DNA of 21,674 nucleotides, taken from positions 1 through 21,674 of the forward strand of contig JBJMIW010000208.1 of NCBI GenBank assembly GCA_045806665.1, given 5' to 3'. The notes beneath the pieces were generated by a model that saw only the letters and a list, made by a program, of their open reading frames with translations, did no database searches and was not told the DNA's origin. Below are positions 1 through 6,493 of this stretch, piece by piece. The DNA comes from Actinoallomurus sp045806665. GTDB taxonomy: Bacteria; Actinomycetota; Actinomycetes; Streptosporangiales; Streptosporangiaceae. Position 1 is the first letter of the stretch. Each line of letters opens with the position of its first letter. The position numbers and the translations under genes were made by a program.

Positions 1-212
1 ACCTCCGGGAGCACCTCCAGTCCGGCGGTCTGGGCGGGCTCCTGTAGGAGAAAGGCGATATGCAGCAAGGCCGCCTGATGGGGGGACGCGGGGCGGGGGC
101 TCACGATCAGGACACCATCGTCTATCTCGTACCGGTGGAACTCATCCTCCGGCAGTCGGCGGAGAGCGTCGACGGTCCAGCGACCGTGACTCTCCGTGAA
201 CGATACAGACAC
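1..212 (-). CDS. Uma2-family (DUF820) putative endonuclease, N-terminal part only
   Basis: The gene starts at a GTG at 212 and runs off the left edge of the window, giving 70 complete codons. The protein begins VSVSFTESHGRWTVDALRRL and continues through EDEFHRYEIDDGVLIVSPRP, followed by an SPHQ segment. The mid-chain acidic 'YEI-DGVLIVSP-P-..HQ' pattern is the usual N-terminus of Uma2/DUF820 proteins, a PD-(D/E)XK nuclease fold very abundant in actinomycetes and cyanobacteria. A purine-rich ribosome site (GGGAGAGG) lies just upstream, which supports this start. The catalytic half is outside the window, so activity cannot be judged. The biological role of Uma2 proteins is poorly known. The gene is divergent from recD2, with about 100 bp between them. 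Confidence 0.82.
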   Translation of the reverse strand, partial: MSVSFTESHGRWTVDALRRLPEDEFHRYEIDDGVLIVSPRPASPHQAALLHIAFLLQEPAQTAGLEVLPE

Positions 213-316
213 TCTGCGTCCTCTCCCACCCGCTTGCGAAACTCAGCGTAGTTCGAACATCATTGATCGTGCGGCGGGTCGCCCGATCTGTCGCTGATCT
301 CGGGCACTATGGCGCC

Positions 317-2533
317 GTGGTGGACGCACAGGGATCTTCTGCACCGGGGACACGGGTGCTGGAAGCCGTGCTGGAACGGATCACCTTCGCCAGCGAGGAG
401 ACCGGGTACACCGTCGCTCGGGTCGCCACCGACCGGACCGGCTCGGAGCTGCTCACGGTCGTGGGGCCGCTGCTGGGCGCGCAGGTCGGCGAGAGCCTGC
501 GACTGACGGGACGGTGGACGTCGCACCCGAAGTACGGCCGCCAGTTCGAGGCGCAGTCGTACACGACGGTGCTGCCCGCCACGGTCCAGGGCATCCGCAA
601 GTACCTCGGCTCCGGGCTGATCAAGGGCATCGGCCCGGTGATGGCCGACCGGATGGTCGAGCACTTCGGCACCGACATCCTGCGCGTCATCGAGGAGGAG
701 CCCGAGCGCCTGGTCGAGGTGTACGGGCTGGGGCCCAAGCGGTCGGGCCGCATCGCCGCCGCGTGGGAGGAGCAGAAGGCCATCAAGGAGGTGATGGTCT
801 TCCTGCAGGGGCACGGCGTGTCGACGTCGCTGGCGGTGCGGATCTACAAGCAGTACGGGGACGAGTCGATCTCGGTCGTGCGGAAGGAGCCGTACCGCCT
901 CGCCGCGGACGTGTGGGGCATCGGGTTCAAGACCGCCGACACGATCGCGCAGGCGGTGGGCATCCCGCACGACAGCCCGGAGCGGATCAAGGCGGGGCTG
1001 GCGTACACCCTGTCCCAGGCGGCCGACAACGGGCACTGCTACCTGCCCGAGCCGAATCTGGTCACCGAGGCGACGAAGATCCTCGAGGTGCCGCGCGAGC
1101 TCGTCGGGCCGTGCCTGGAGGAGGCGGTCGCGGCGGAGGACGTCGTCCGCGAGCGGGTCGTGGCCGAGGGCGGCGAGATCCCGGCGGTGTACCTGCCGCC
1201 CTTCCACCGCGCCGAACGCTCCCTGGCGACCGGGCTGCTGGAGCTGCTGCACGCCCGTACCGACCGGCTGCCCGGCTTCCAGGATGTCGACTGGGACAAG
1301 GCGCTCGGCTGGCTGCGGCAGCGGACGGGGACCGGGCTCGCCCCCGAGCAGGAGGACGCCGTACGCCTGGCGCTGACCGAGAAGGTCGCCGTGCTGACCG
1401 GCGGCCCCGGCTGCGGAAAGAGCTTCACCGTACGGTCCGTCGTCGAACTGGCCAAGGCCAAGCGGGCCAAGGTCGTACTGGTCGCGCCCACGGGACGGGC
1501 GGCGAAACGGCTGGCCGAGCTGACCGGCCACGAGGCGGCGACCGTGCACCGGCTGCTGCAGTTGCAGCCCGGCGGCGACCCGAAGTTCGACCGCGACAAC
1601 CCCCTCGACGCGGACCTGGTCGTCGTCGACGAGGCCTCCATGGTGGACGTCATCCTGGCCAACAAGCTGGTCAAGGCGGTCCCGCGCGGCGCGCACCTGC
1701 TGCTCGTCGGCGACGTCGACCAGCTTCCGTCCGTGGGCGCCGGCGAGGTGCTGCGGGACCTCCTGGCAGCCGACGTGATCCCCCGCGTGCGCCTCACCAA
1801 GATCTTCCGGCAGGCCCAGCAGTCCGGGATCGTGGTCAACGCCCACCGGATCAACGCCGGCCAGTCGCCGCGGACGCGGGAGTTCCCGGACTTCTTCTTC
1901 TTCCCCTGCGAGGACGCCGAGCCGACCGCGGAACTCACCGTGGACATCGTCGCGCAGCGGATCCCGCGTAGGTTCGGGCTCGATCCGCGCCGGGACATCC
2001 AGGTGCTCGCGCCGATGCACCGCGGCCCGGCCGGCGCGGGGAACCTCAACACGCTGCTGCAGGACGCGCTGACGCCGCACCGCGACGGGCGACCCGAGCG
2101 GCGGTACGGCGGGCGGGTGTTCCGGGTCGGCGACAAGGTCACCCAGCTGCGCAACAACTACGACAAGGGCGACGCCGGGATCTTCAACGGCACGGTCGGC
2201 GTAGTCACCGGGATGTCCCTGGAGGAGCAGACGCTCACCGTGCGCACCGACGAGGACGAGGACGTCGACTACGACTTCGCCGAACTGGACGAGCTCGCCC
2301 ACGCGTACGCCGTGACGATCCATCGCTCGCAGGGCAGTGAGTACCCGGCCGTCGTCATCCCGCTCACGACCAGCTCGTGGATGATGCTGCAGCGCAACCT
2401 GCTCTACACCGCCGTCACCCGCGCCAAGAAGCTGGTCGTGCTCGCCGGCTCCCCGAGGGCCCTGGCCGCCGCCGTCCGCACGGCGGGCGCCGGACGCCGC
2501 CACACCGCCCTCGACCACCGCCTGTGCGGGTGA
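317..2533 (+). CDS. recD2: RecD2-type ATP-dependent 5'-3' DNA helicase
   Basis: About 738 residues, the normal RecD2 length. The family-typical N-terminus (VLERITFASEETGYTVARV) is followed by helix-hairpin-helix repeats (near 'LIKGIGPVMADRMVEHFG' and 'LVEVYGLGPKRSGRI'). The superfamily 1 motor has Walker A GGPGCGKS at about residues 362-369 and Walker B VVDEAS at about 436-441. The C-terminal UvrD-like half has AVTIHRSQGSEYPAVV and LLYTAVTRAKK. Unlike RecD of RecBCD, RecD2 acts without RecB/RecC and is tied to DNA repair and fork restart; no recB or recC lies next to it. The start is uncertain: GTG at 317 is chosen, GTG at 320 or 356 is possible, and a TTG at 263 would add an unconvincing Arg/Val-rich tail. 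No strong ribosome site is visible. Confidence 0.93.
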   Translation: MVDAQGSSAPGTRVLEAVLERITFASEETGYTVARVATDRTGSELLTVVGPLLGAQVGESLRLTGRWTSHPKYGRQFEAQSYTTVLPATVQGIRKYLGSGLIKGIGPVMADRMVEHFGTDILRVIEEEPERLVEVYGLGPKRSGRIAAAWEEQKAIKEVMVFLQGHGVSTSLAVRIYKQYGDESISVVRKEPYRLAADVWGIGFKTADTIAQAVGIPHDSPERIKAGLAYTLSQAADNGHCYLPEPNLVTEATKILEVPRELVGPCLEEAVAAEDVVRERVVAEGGEIPAVYLPPFHRAERSLATGLLELLHARTDRLPGFQDVDWDKALGWLRQRTGTGLAPEQEDAVRLALTEKVAVLTGGPGCGKSFTVRSVVELAKAKRAKVVLVAPTGRAAKRLAELTGHEAATVHRLLQLQPGGDPKFDRDNPLDADLVVVDEASMVDVILANKLVKAVPRGAHLLLVGDVDQLPSVGAGEVLRDLLAADVIPRVRLTKIFRQAQQSGIVVNAHRINAGQSPRTREFPDFFFFPCEDAEPTAELTVDIVAQRIPRRFGLDPRRDIQVLAPMHRGPAGAGNLNTLLQDALTPHRDGRPERRYGGRVFRVGDKVTQLRNNYDKGDAGIFNGTVGVVTGMSLEEQTLTVRTDEDEDVDYDFAELDELAHAYAVTIHRSQGSEYPAVVIPLTTSSWMMLQRNLLYTAVTRAKKLVVLAGSPRALAAAVRTAGAGRRHTALDHRLCG

Positions 2534-2628
2534 GCGCCGACGGCGGGGCGGTATGGCGGAGCATCACCGGACGGTGACATCCTGGCACCACGCCGCTCGG
2601 CTCAGGGGGCCGCCTGACGTCGGCGCTC
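2532..2628. repeat. 11-bp perfect inverted repeat flanking the recD2-purC spacer
   Basis: GAGCGCCGACG at 2532-2542 is repeated as its exact reverse complement CGTCGGCGCTC at 2618-2628, 75 bp apart. The left copy begins inside the recD2 stop codon. It could close a long-range RNA stem at the end of the recD2 transcript, or be chance in GC-rich DNA. Confidence 0.45.
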
Positions 2629-2640
2629 CATCCCCGTCAG

Positions 2641-2690
2641 GGCCGCTCACCTGCCTACCCGGTACGTTCTCAGTAGGCGGTGAGTCGGCC
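2641..2690 (+). promoter_or_regulatory. Long hairpin in the purC leader
   Basis: The left arm 2641-2658 pairs with the right arm 2673-2690. GGCCG pairs with CGGCC, CTCACC with GGTGAG and GCCTAC with GTAGGC, giving 17 base pairs interrupted only by one bulged T on each side. The loop is 14 nt (2659-2672) and contains GGTACGTTCTC. The structure ends 33 nt before the purC ATG. No U-tract follows, so it is not a classical intrinsic terminator for recD2. A leader RNA element or a protein-binding palindrome are the alternatives. Confidence 0.55.
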
Positions 2691-2723
2691 TGACCGGGGC
2701 CGCGGGTGAGATTGTGAGAGCGC

Positions 2724-3569
2724 ATGGAGCTGGTGCATTCGGGCAAGGTCCGCGACGTCTACGCGGACGGCGACGACCTGATCCTCGTCGCGACCGACCG
2801 GGTGAGCGTGTACGACGTCGTGCTCCCGACGGCCATCCCCGACAAGGGCAAGATTCTGACGCAGCTGTCGCTGTGGTGGTTCGACCGGCTCGCCGAGGTC
2901 ATGCCGAACCACGTGATCTCCGCCGACGACGTGCCGGCCGAGTGGGCCGGGCGGGCGATCCGCTGCCGCCGCCTGGAGATGCTGCCGGTCGAGTTCATCG
3001 CCCGCGGCTACCTCACCGGCCTGGGCCTGAAGGAGTATCAGAAGCAGGGGACGGTGTCCGGGGTGCCGCTTCCACCGGGCCTCGTGGAGGCGTCCCGATT
3101 GCCGGAGCCGGTGTTCACGCCCACCACCAAGGCGACGGCGGGCCATGACGAGTTCATCACCTTCGACGAGGTCGCCGAGGAGATCGGCGCGGAGACCGCC
3201 GAACGACTCCGCCACGCGACCCTGGAGATCTACCGTCGCGGGGCAGAGCTGGCCGCCGAGCGCGGGATCATCATCGCCGACACGAAGCTGGAGTTCGGCC
3301 GCGCCCCGGACGGCACGCTGGTGCTCGCCGACGAGTTGCTCACGTCCGACTCCTCCCGGTTCTGGCCGGCCGACGAGTATGAGCCCGGCCGGGCCCAGCA
3401 CTCCCTGGACAAGCAGTTCGTCCGCGACTGGTCGGCAACGATCACTGACTGGGACCGCACCCCGCCGGGCCCGCCGATCCCGGACGACATCGTCGAGGCG
3501 ACCCGCGCCCGCTACATCGAGCTCTACGAGCGGGTCACCGGCCGTCCCTGGCAGGACCGCCAGGACTGA
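2724..3569 (+). CDS. purC: SAICAR synthase (phosphoribosylaminoimidazole-succinocarboxamide synthase)
   Basis: A 281-residue protein that joins aspartate to CAIR with ATP use, giving SAICAR in de novo purine synthesis. The family hallmarks are all visible: the GKVRDVY nucleotide-binding loop at residues 7-13, TDRVSVYDVVLP near 24-35, the VEFIARGYLTG segment, the signature IADTKLEFG, then ADELLTSDSSRFWP and LDKQFVRDW near the C-terminus. Length and motif order are normal for the bacterial enzyme. The ATG at 2724 follows a modest purine-rich stretch (GTGAGATTGTGAGAG). No other pur gene is adjacent, so it stands alone here. It is preceded by the long leader hairpin described separately and converges on thpR. 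Confidence 0.97.
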   Translation: MELVHSGKVRDVYADGDDLILVATDRVSVYDVVLPTAIPDKGKILTQLSLWWFDRLAEVMPNHVISADDVPAEWAGRAIRCRRLEMLPVEFIARGYLTGLGLKEYQKQGTVSGVPLPPGLVEASRLPEPVFTPTTKATAGHDEFITFDEVAEEIGAETAERLRHATLEIYRRGAELAAERGIIIADTKLEFGRAPDGTLVLADELLTSDSSRFWPADEYEPGRAQHSLDKQFVRDWSATITDWDRTPPGPPIPDDIVEATRARYIELYERVTGRPWQDRQD

Positions 3570-3570
3570 G

Positions 3571-3594
3571 CCAGGCCGCGCGTCGCCGGCCGGG
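3571..3594 (+). terminator. Possible terminator after purC
   Basis: One base after the purC stop codon, CC-A-GGCCG (3571-3578) can pair with CGGCC-G-GG (3587-3594) across an 8-nt loop. No T-run follows, as is common in high-GC actinomycetes. It lies in the short gap between convergent purC and thpR. Confidence 0.4.
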
Positions 3595-3618
3595 ACCGCA
3601 CCCTTCGGGCCCTGAGTC

Positions 3619-4173
3619 TCATCGCGCGGCGGGCTCGGCGAGCGGCCACGAGTGGAGGGTCTCGTAATGGACCTCGCGGCCGAGGTGGCTGCGGACGAGG
3701 TGGATCTCCCCCGCCGTCCAGAGACTGCCCTCGAAGTCGGCCGCCGCGGCCACGAGCGGCCGCAGGTCCAGGGGTTCGCGGGCGCGGGCCAGGGTCAGGT
3801 GGGGGTGAAAGCGCCGGTGCTCGTCGGCGTCGACGCCCTCCCGGCGCGCGGCGGCCACGCAGGAGTCGGCGAGGCGCCGCAGGTCGGACTCCAGACCGGT
3901 CCACAGCACCCGGGCGGACGCCGGACGCGGAAAGGCTCCCGCACCCGCGAACATCACGGTCTGGCATGGGTGCCGACCGGCCGCGCGTTCCAGCCGGGGC
4001 AGCAGCCGCGGCACGACCTGATCATCCACCTCGCCGTAGAACGCCAGCGTCACGTGCCATGACGGACGGCGTGTCCAGCGCAGGTCGGGCTGGGCGGCGC
4101 GGTGCGGGGCGAACGCGTCGTCCACCTCGTCGAGTACGGTCTCCGGCGGCAGCAGCGCGACGAAAAGCCTCAC
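3619..4173 (-). CDS. thpR: RNA 2',3'-cyclic phosphodiesterase / 2'-5' RNA ligase family
   Basis: A 184-residue two-histidine (2H) phosphoesterase. The N-terminus MRLFVALLPP is typical. The two catalytic HxTx motifs are HVTL at residues 40-43 and HLTL at 125-128, spaced as in ThpR/LigT. The family opens 2',3'-cyclic phosphates at RNA ends and in vitro can reversibly join tRNA halves by 2'-5' bonds; the role in cells is unclear. The start is a GTG at 4173 with GAGAGG about 9 nt upstream, 13 bp after the MFS stop codon, so it is very likely the last gene of the marR-MFS-thpR transcript. Its place in an exporter operon may simply be read-through. Confidence 0.92.
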   Translation of the reverse strand: MRLFVALLPPETVLDEVDDAFAPHRAAQPDLRWTRRPSWHVTLAFYGEVDDQVVPRLLPRLERAAGRHPCQTVMFAGAGAFPRPASARVLWTGLESDLRRLADSCVAAARREGVDADEHRRFHPHLTLARAREPLDLRPLVAAAADFEGSLWTAGEIHLVRSHLGREVHYETLHSWPLAEPAAR

Positions 4174-4186
4174 GCCCGCCAGCCTC

Positions 4187-5431
4187 TCACCTCGTCGCGA
4201 GGAGCTCCCGGAGCCGGCCCGCCCGTACGGCCTCCAGCGCGGGGCGCGGCGCCATGACGACGACGACCCCGATGACGGCCGCGAGCGAGACGATCCCGCC
4301 GATGACCACGCTCGAACGCGGCCCGAAGATCTCGGCCAGCCAGCCGATCAGCGGCGACCCGATCGGCGAACTGCCCGCGAACACCAGCATGTACAGGCCC
4401 ATCACCCGGCCGCGCATCTCCGCGGGCACGCTCAGCTGCATCACGGCGTTGGCGGCCGTGTTGAAGGTCAGCAGCGCGACTCCCGTGGGCACCAGCAGCA
4501 CCAGGAAGGACACGTAGTTCGGCATCAGGCCGGTCGCGATCTCGAGAACGCCGAAGACCGTCGCGGCGAGGAACAGCAGTCGCATCCGCAGGTTCCTGCG
4601 GCGCGCGGCCAGCAGCGAACCCGAGAGCGCGCCGACGGCCAGCATGGTCGAGGCCAGGCCGAACGAGGACGCGCCGCTGTGGAACACCTGGCGGCTCATC
4701 AGCGCCGTCGTCATCTGGAAGTTCATGCCGAACGCCGCGACGAACAGCACCAGGGTGAGCACCATGACCAGGTCGCGGCGCTGCCGGACGTAGGACAGCC
4801 CTTCGCGCAGCTGGCCCTTGGCCCGGGGGACGGGCGCCTTCAGGTGCAGTTCGTCCTCGCGCATCAGGTACAGGCCGAGCAGCACGGCGCCGAAGGATCC
4901 GGCGTTGACGAGGAACACCGGGCCGGTGCCGATGGCGGCGATCAGTACCCCGGCGACGGCCGGGCCGAGGATCCGCGCCATGTTGAAGATCGCGCTGTTC
5001 AGCGCGATCGCATTGGACAGGTCCGCGGGCCCCACCATCTCGACGGCGAAGGTCTGCCGGGTCGGGTTGTCCACGACCGTGGCCAGACCGAGGCCGAAGG
5101 CCAGGGCGTAGACGTGCCACACCTGGGCGGAGCCGGTGACCGCGAGCAGGCCCAGCACCAGCGCCAGCGCGCCCATCACCGCCTGGGTGACCATGAGCAC
5201 GCGCCGCTTGCGGAACCGGTCGGCCAGCACGCCGCCGTACAGGCCGAACAGCAGCAGCGGCAGGAACTGCAGGCCGGTGGTGATGCCGAGCGCCGCGCCG
5301 CTGCCGTGCGTGAGGTCGAGGACCAGCCAGTCCTGCGCCACCCGCTGCATCCAGGTGCCGGTGTTGGACACGACCTGGCCGGCGGCGAACAGCCGGTAGT
5401 TGCGGTTGCGCAGGGACCGGAAGAGTGTCAG
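4187..5431 (-). CDS. MFS exporter, EntS/DHA3-like
   Basis: About 414 residues with some 12 hydrophobic helices. The N-terminus FRSLRNRNYRLFAAGQ, then WMQRVAQDWLVL and the loop GVLADRFRKRRVLM, match the MFS_3/EntS-like group that exports drugs or siderophores. VPAEMRGRVMGLY in the second half is another family mark. The start is odd: between the marR stop and the first helix there is no in-frame ATG, GTG or TTG. The in-frame CTG at 5431-5429 overlaps the marR TGA as CTGA, just where an ATGA overlap would sit, so reinitiation at CTG is the best reading. A GTG at 5521 inside marR would add a 30-residue Gly/Ala-rich tail, and a GTG about 17 codons downstream would cut into helix 1. It is co-transcribed with marR and probably repressed by it. 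Confidence 0.88.
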   Translation of the reverse strand: MTLFRSLRNRNYRLFAAGQVVSNTGTWMQRVAQDWLVLDLTHGSGAALGITTGLQFLPLLLFGLYGGVLADRFRKRRVLMVTQAVMGALALVLGLLAVTGSAQVWHVYALAFGLGLATVVDNPTRQTFAVEMVGPADLSNAIALNSAIFNMARILGPAVAGVLIAAIGTGPVFLVNAGSFGAVLLGLYLMREDELHLKAPVPRAKGQLREGLSYVRQRRDLVMVLTLVLFVAAFGMNFQMTTALMSRQVFHSGASSFGLASTMLAVGALSGSLLAARRRNLRMRLLFLAATVFGVLEIATGLMPNYVSFLVLLVPTGVALLTFNTAANAVMQLSVPAEMRGRVMGLYMLVFAGSSPIGSPLIGWLAEIFGPRSSVVIGGIVSLAAVIGVVVVMAPRPALEAVRAGRLRELLATR

Positions 5432-5871
5432 ACCTTGCTGAGGCGCTCCAGAATCGGCGCCGCCTGGCGCAGGATCTCCTGCTCCTCGGGTGTCAGCTCC
5501 GCCAGCCGCTGGGCCAGCCACGCCTCCTTGCGGCGCCGCTCCTCCTTCAGGAGCTTCTCGCCCGCCTCCGTCACGCTGAGGATGACCTGGCGCCGGTCCG
5601 TCGGATGCGGGCTGCGCGTCAGCAGGCCCCGCTCCTCCAACGCCGCGATCACGCGGGTCATCGAGGGGGGTTGCACCTTCTCGTGCTCGGCCAGCTCCCC
5701 CGGCGTCAGCGCGGCGTGCCGCGAGACCGCGCCGAGCGCGGCCAGTTGGGTGGCGCTCAGCGACCCCGCCTGAGCGCGCATCCGTCGTGACAGTCTGCTT
5801 ACGGAGACGCGCAAGGCGGCTGCCAGTCCCGCACGGCTTCTGGTCTGCGATGTGGGCATGTTCTTTAGCAT
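5428..5871 (-). CDS. MarR-family transcriptional regulator (exporter operon repressor)
   Basis: A 147-residue winged-helix regulator. The DNA-binding part spans about residues 55-105: LTPGELAEHEKVQPPSMTRV forms the helix-turn-helix, and RGLLTRSPHPTDRRQVILSVT forms the wing with the conserved DRR. Flanking N- and C-terminal helices form the dimer interface. It heads the marR-MFS-thpR operon, and its stop overlaps the exporter start. The ATG at 5871 sits inside a 26-bp palindrome with AAGAG 9 nt upstream; ATG at 5859 is an alternative that drops four residues. A promoter and palindromic sites directly upstream point to autorepression relieved by a ligand, probably the exported compound. The ligand cannot be read from sequence. 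Confidence 0.94.
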   Translation of the reverse strand: MLKNMPTSQTRSRAGLAAALRVSVSRLSRRMRAQAGSLSATQLAALGAVSRHAALTPGELAEHEKVQPPSMTRVIAALEERGLLTRSPHPTDRRQVILSVTEAGEKLLKEERRRKEAWLAQRLAELTPEEQEILRQAAPILERLSKV

Positions 5872-5890
5872 GAGTCATTACTCTTGCTAA
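5865..5890. promoter_or_regulatory. Probable MarR operator (26-bp palindrome)
   Basis: On the + strand the outer arms are TTAGCA (5865-5870) and TGCTAA (5885-5890). Inner arms GAGT (5872-5875) and ACTC (5880-5883) surround the centre CATT. Ten of eleven paired positions match. It covers the predicted transcription start and the ATG of marR, as expected for an autorepressor site. A further TTAGCAA copy at 5924-5930 may be an additional half-site near the -35 element. Confidence 0.72.
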
Positions 5891-5918
5891 CGATACGCGC
5901 GTGTCTCGCATTACGCAA
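5890..5918 (-). promoter_or_regulatory. Promoter of the marR-MFS-thpR operon
   Basis: On the minus strand TTGCGT (5918-5913) and TATCGT (5895-5890) are separated by exactly 17 bp and fit the vegetative -35/-10 pattern well. Transcription would start near 5883, within the palindrome, 12 nt before the ATG at 5871. Confidence 0.65.
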
Positions 5919-6089
5919 TCTAGTTAGCAACGCGTACGACTCTGACCCTCCTCCCAGAGAACGGCACAAAGTGCCACCGATCACCGGGCCCAGCCGTCGA
6001 CGAACCGCTCCGGCGAGCACCTGTTGCTCCGGAAGGTAACGCACCGCATCCCCGCGCAACAGCCCCGGGACCTGCAAAGACCGATGGAG

Positions 6090-6128
6090 CGACCGACCCG
6101 GCCCGCGATCGGGACATCAGGTCGGTCG
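6090..6128. repeat. Inverted repeat upstream of the DUF2530 gene
   Basis: CGACCGACC (6090-6098) and GGTCGGTCG (6120-6128) are exact 9-bp arms around a 21-bp centre that itself holds a nested CCCG/CGGG pair. A small GGCAC-AAA-GTGCC palindrome lies further upstream at 5963-5975. Either could be a protein site; neither is assigned. Nothing else coding is seen between 5931 and 6159. Confidence 0.4.
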
Positions 6129-6146
6129 GCGATCACCTGGGGCGGT

Positions 6147-6152
6147 TACGCT
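6147..6152 (+). promoter_or_regulatory. -10 element TACGCT for a leaderless DUF2530 transcript
   Basis: TACGCT fits the actinobacterial TAnnnT pattern and ends 7 nt before the ATG at 6160, so transcription would begin at or next to the start codon. There is no ribosome site upstream of that ATG, which agrees with a leaderless mRNA. No good -35 is seen. Confidence 0.5.
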
Positions 6153-6159
6153 GAACCTC

Positions 6160-6420
6160 ATGAGTCCCGAGCGGCGTCACGTCCCGGAGCCGATCAAGAC
6201 CAACGACGTCCTGACCGCCGCCGTCGGCGCGGCGGCGTTCGCCGTGGCGTTCGTCGTGCTCCTGATCGTCCCGCTGCCCGCCCGCGACCACTGGTGGCGA
6301 TGGGTCTGCGTGACCGGCTTCGCGATGGGCCTCTTCGGGTGCTGGTACATCCCCCGCCTCCAGCGCGCCCGCGAGGCCGCCGCCGCCCGCCATGACCCCA
6401 CCGATCACCCGGCCCGGTGA
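6160..6420 (+). CDS. DUF2530 small membrane protein
   Basis: An 86-residue protein with a polar N-terminus containing PIKTNDV, then two hydrophobic helices (about residues 17-40 and 47-65) joined by a short loop with HWWRW. A basic tail follows (RLQRAREAAAARHD). The 'P--TND' start, the tryptophan-rich loop and the G-GLFGCWY second helix match DUF2530, an actinobacterial family of unknown function. It probably sits in the cytoplasmic membrane. It is divergent from the marR operon and converges on the large ATPase gene. Its transcript looks leaderless. Confidence 0.82.
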   Translation: MSPERRHVPEPIKTNDVLTAAVGAAAFAVAFVVLLIVPLPARDHWWRWVCVTGFAMGLFGCWYIPRLQRAREAAAARHDPTDHPAR

Positions 6421-6493
6421 GCGCTGGGGCACCGCGGTGAGCGGTCATCGCCGAGGATCGTCGGGGCTCTGACCCCGAAAATCCTCGGCGCAC

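Noticed and set aside
260..2518. A 752-codon open frame on the minus strand opposite recD2
   Set aside because: It is the complement of a strongly conserved helicase gene. Its translation is a low-complexity Arg/Gly/Asp/Val-rich string with no family resemblance, typical of antisense frames in GC-rich DNA.
2553..2693. A 46-codon ORF in the recD2-purC spacer
   Set aside because: It has no good ribosome site, its composition is not protein-like, and it runs through the purC leader hairpin.
5432..5911. Extension of the MFS exporter upstream through marR to 5911
   Set aside because: The extra 160 residues are the out-of-frame shadow of marR, whose winged-helix motifs are clear.
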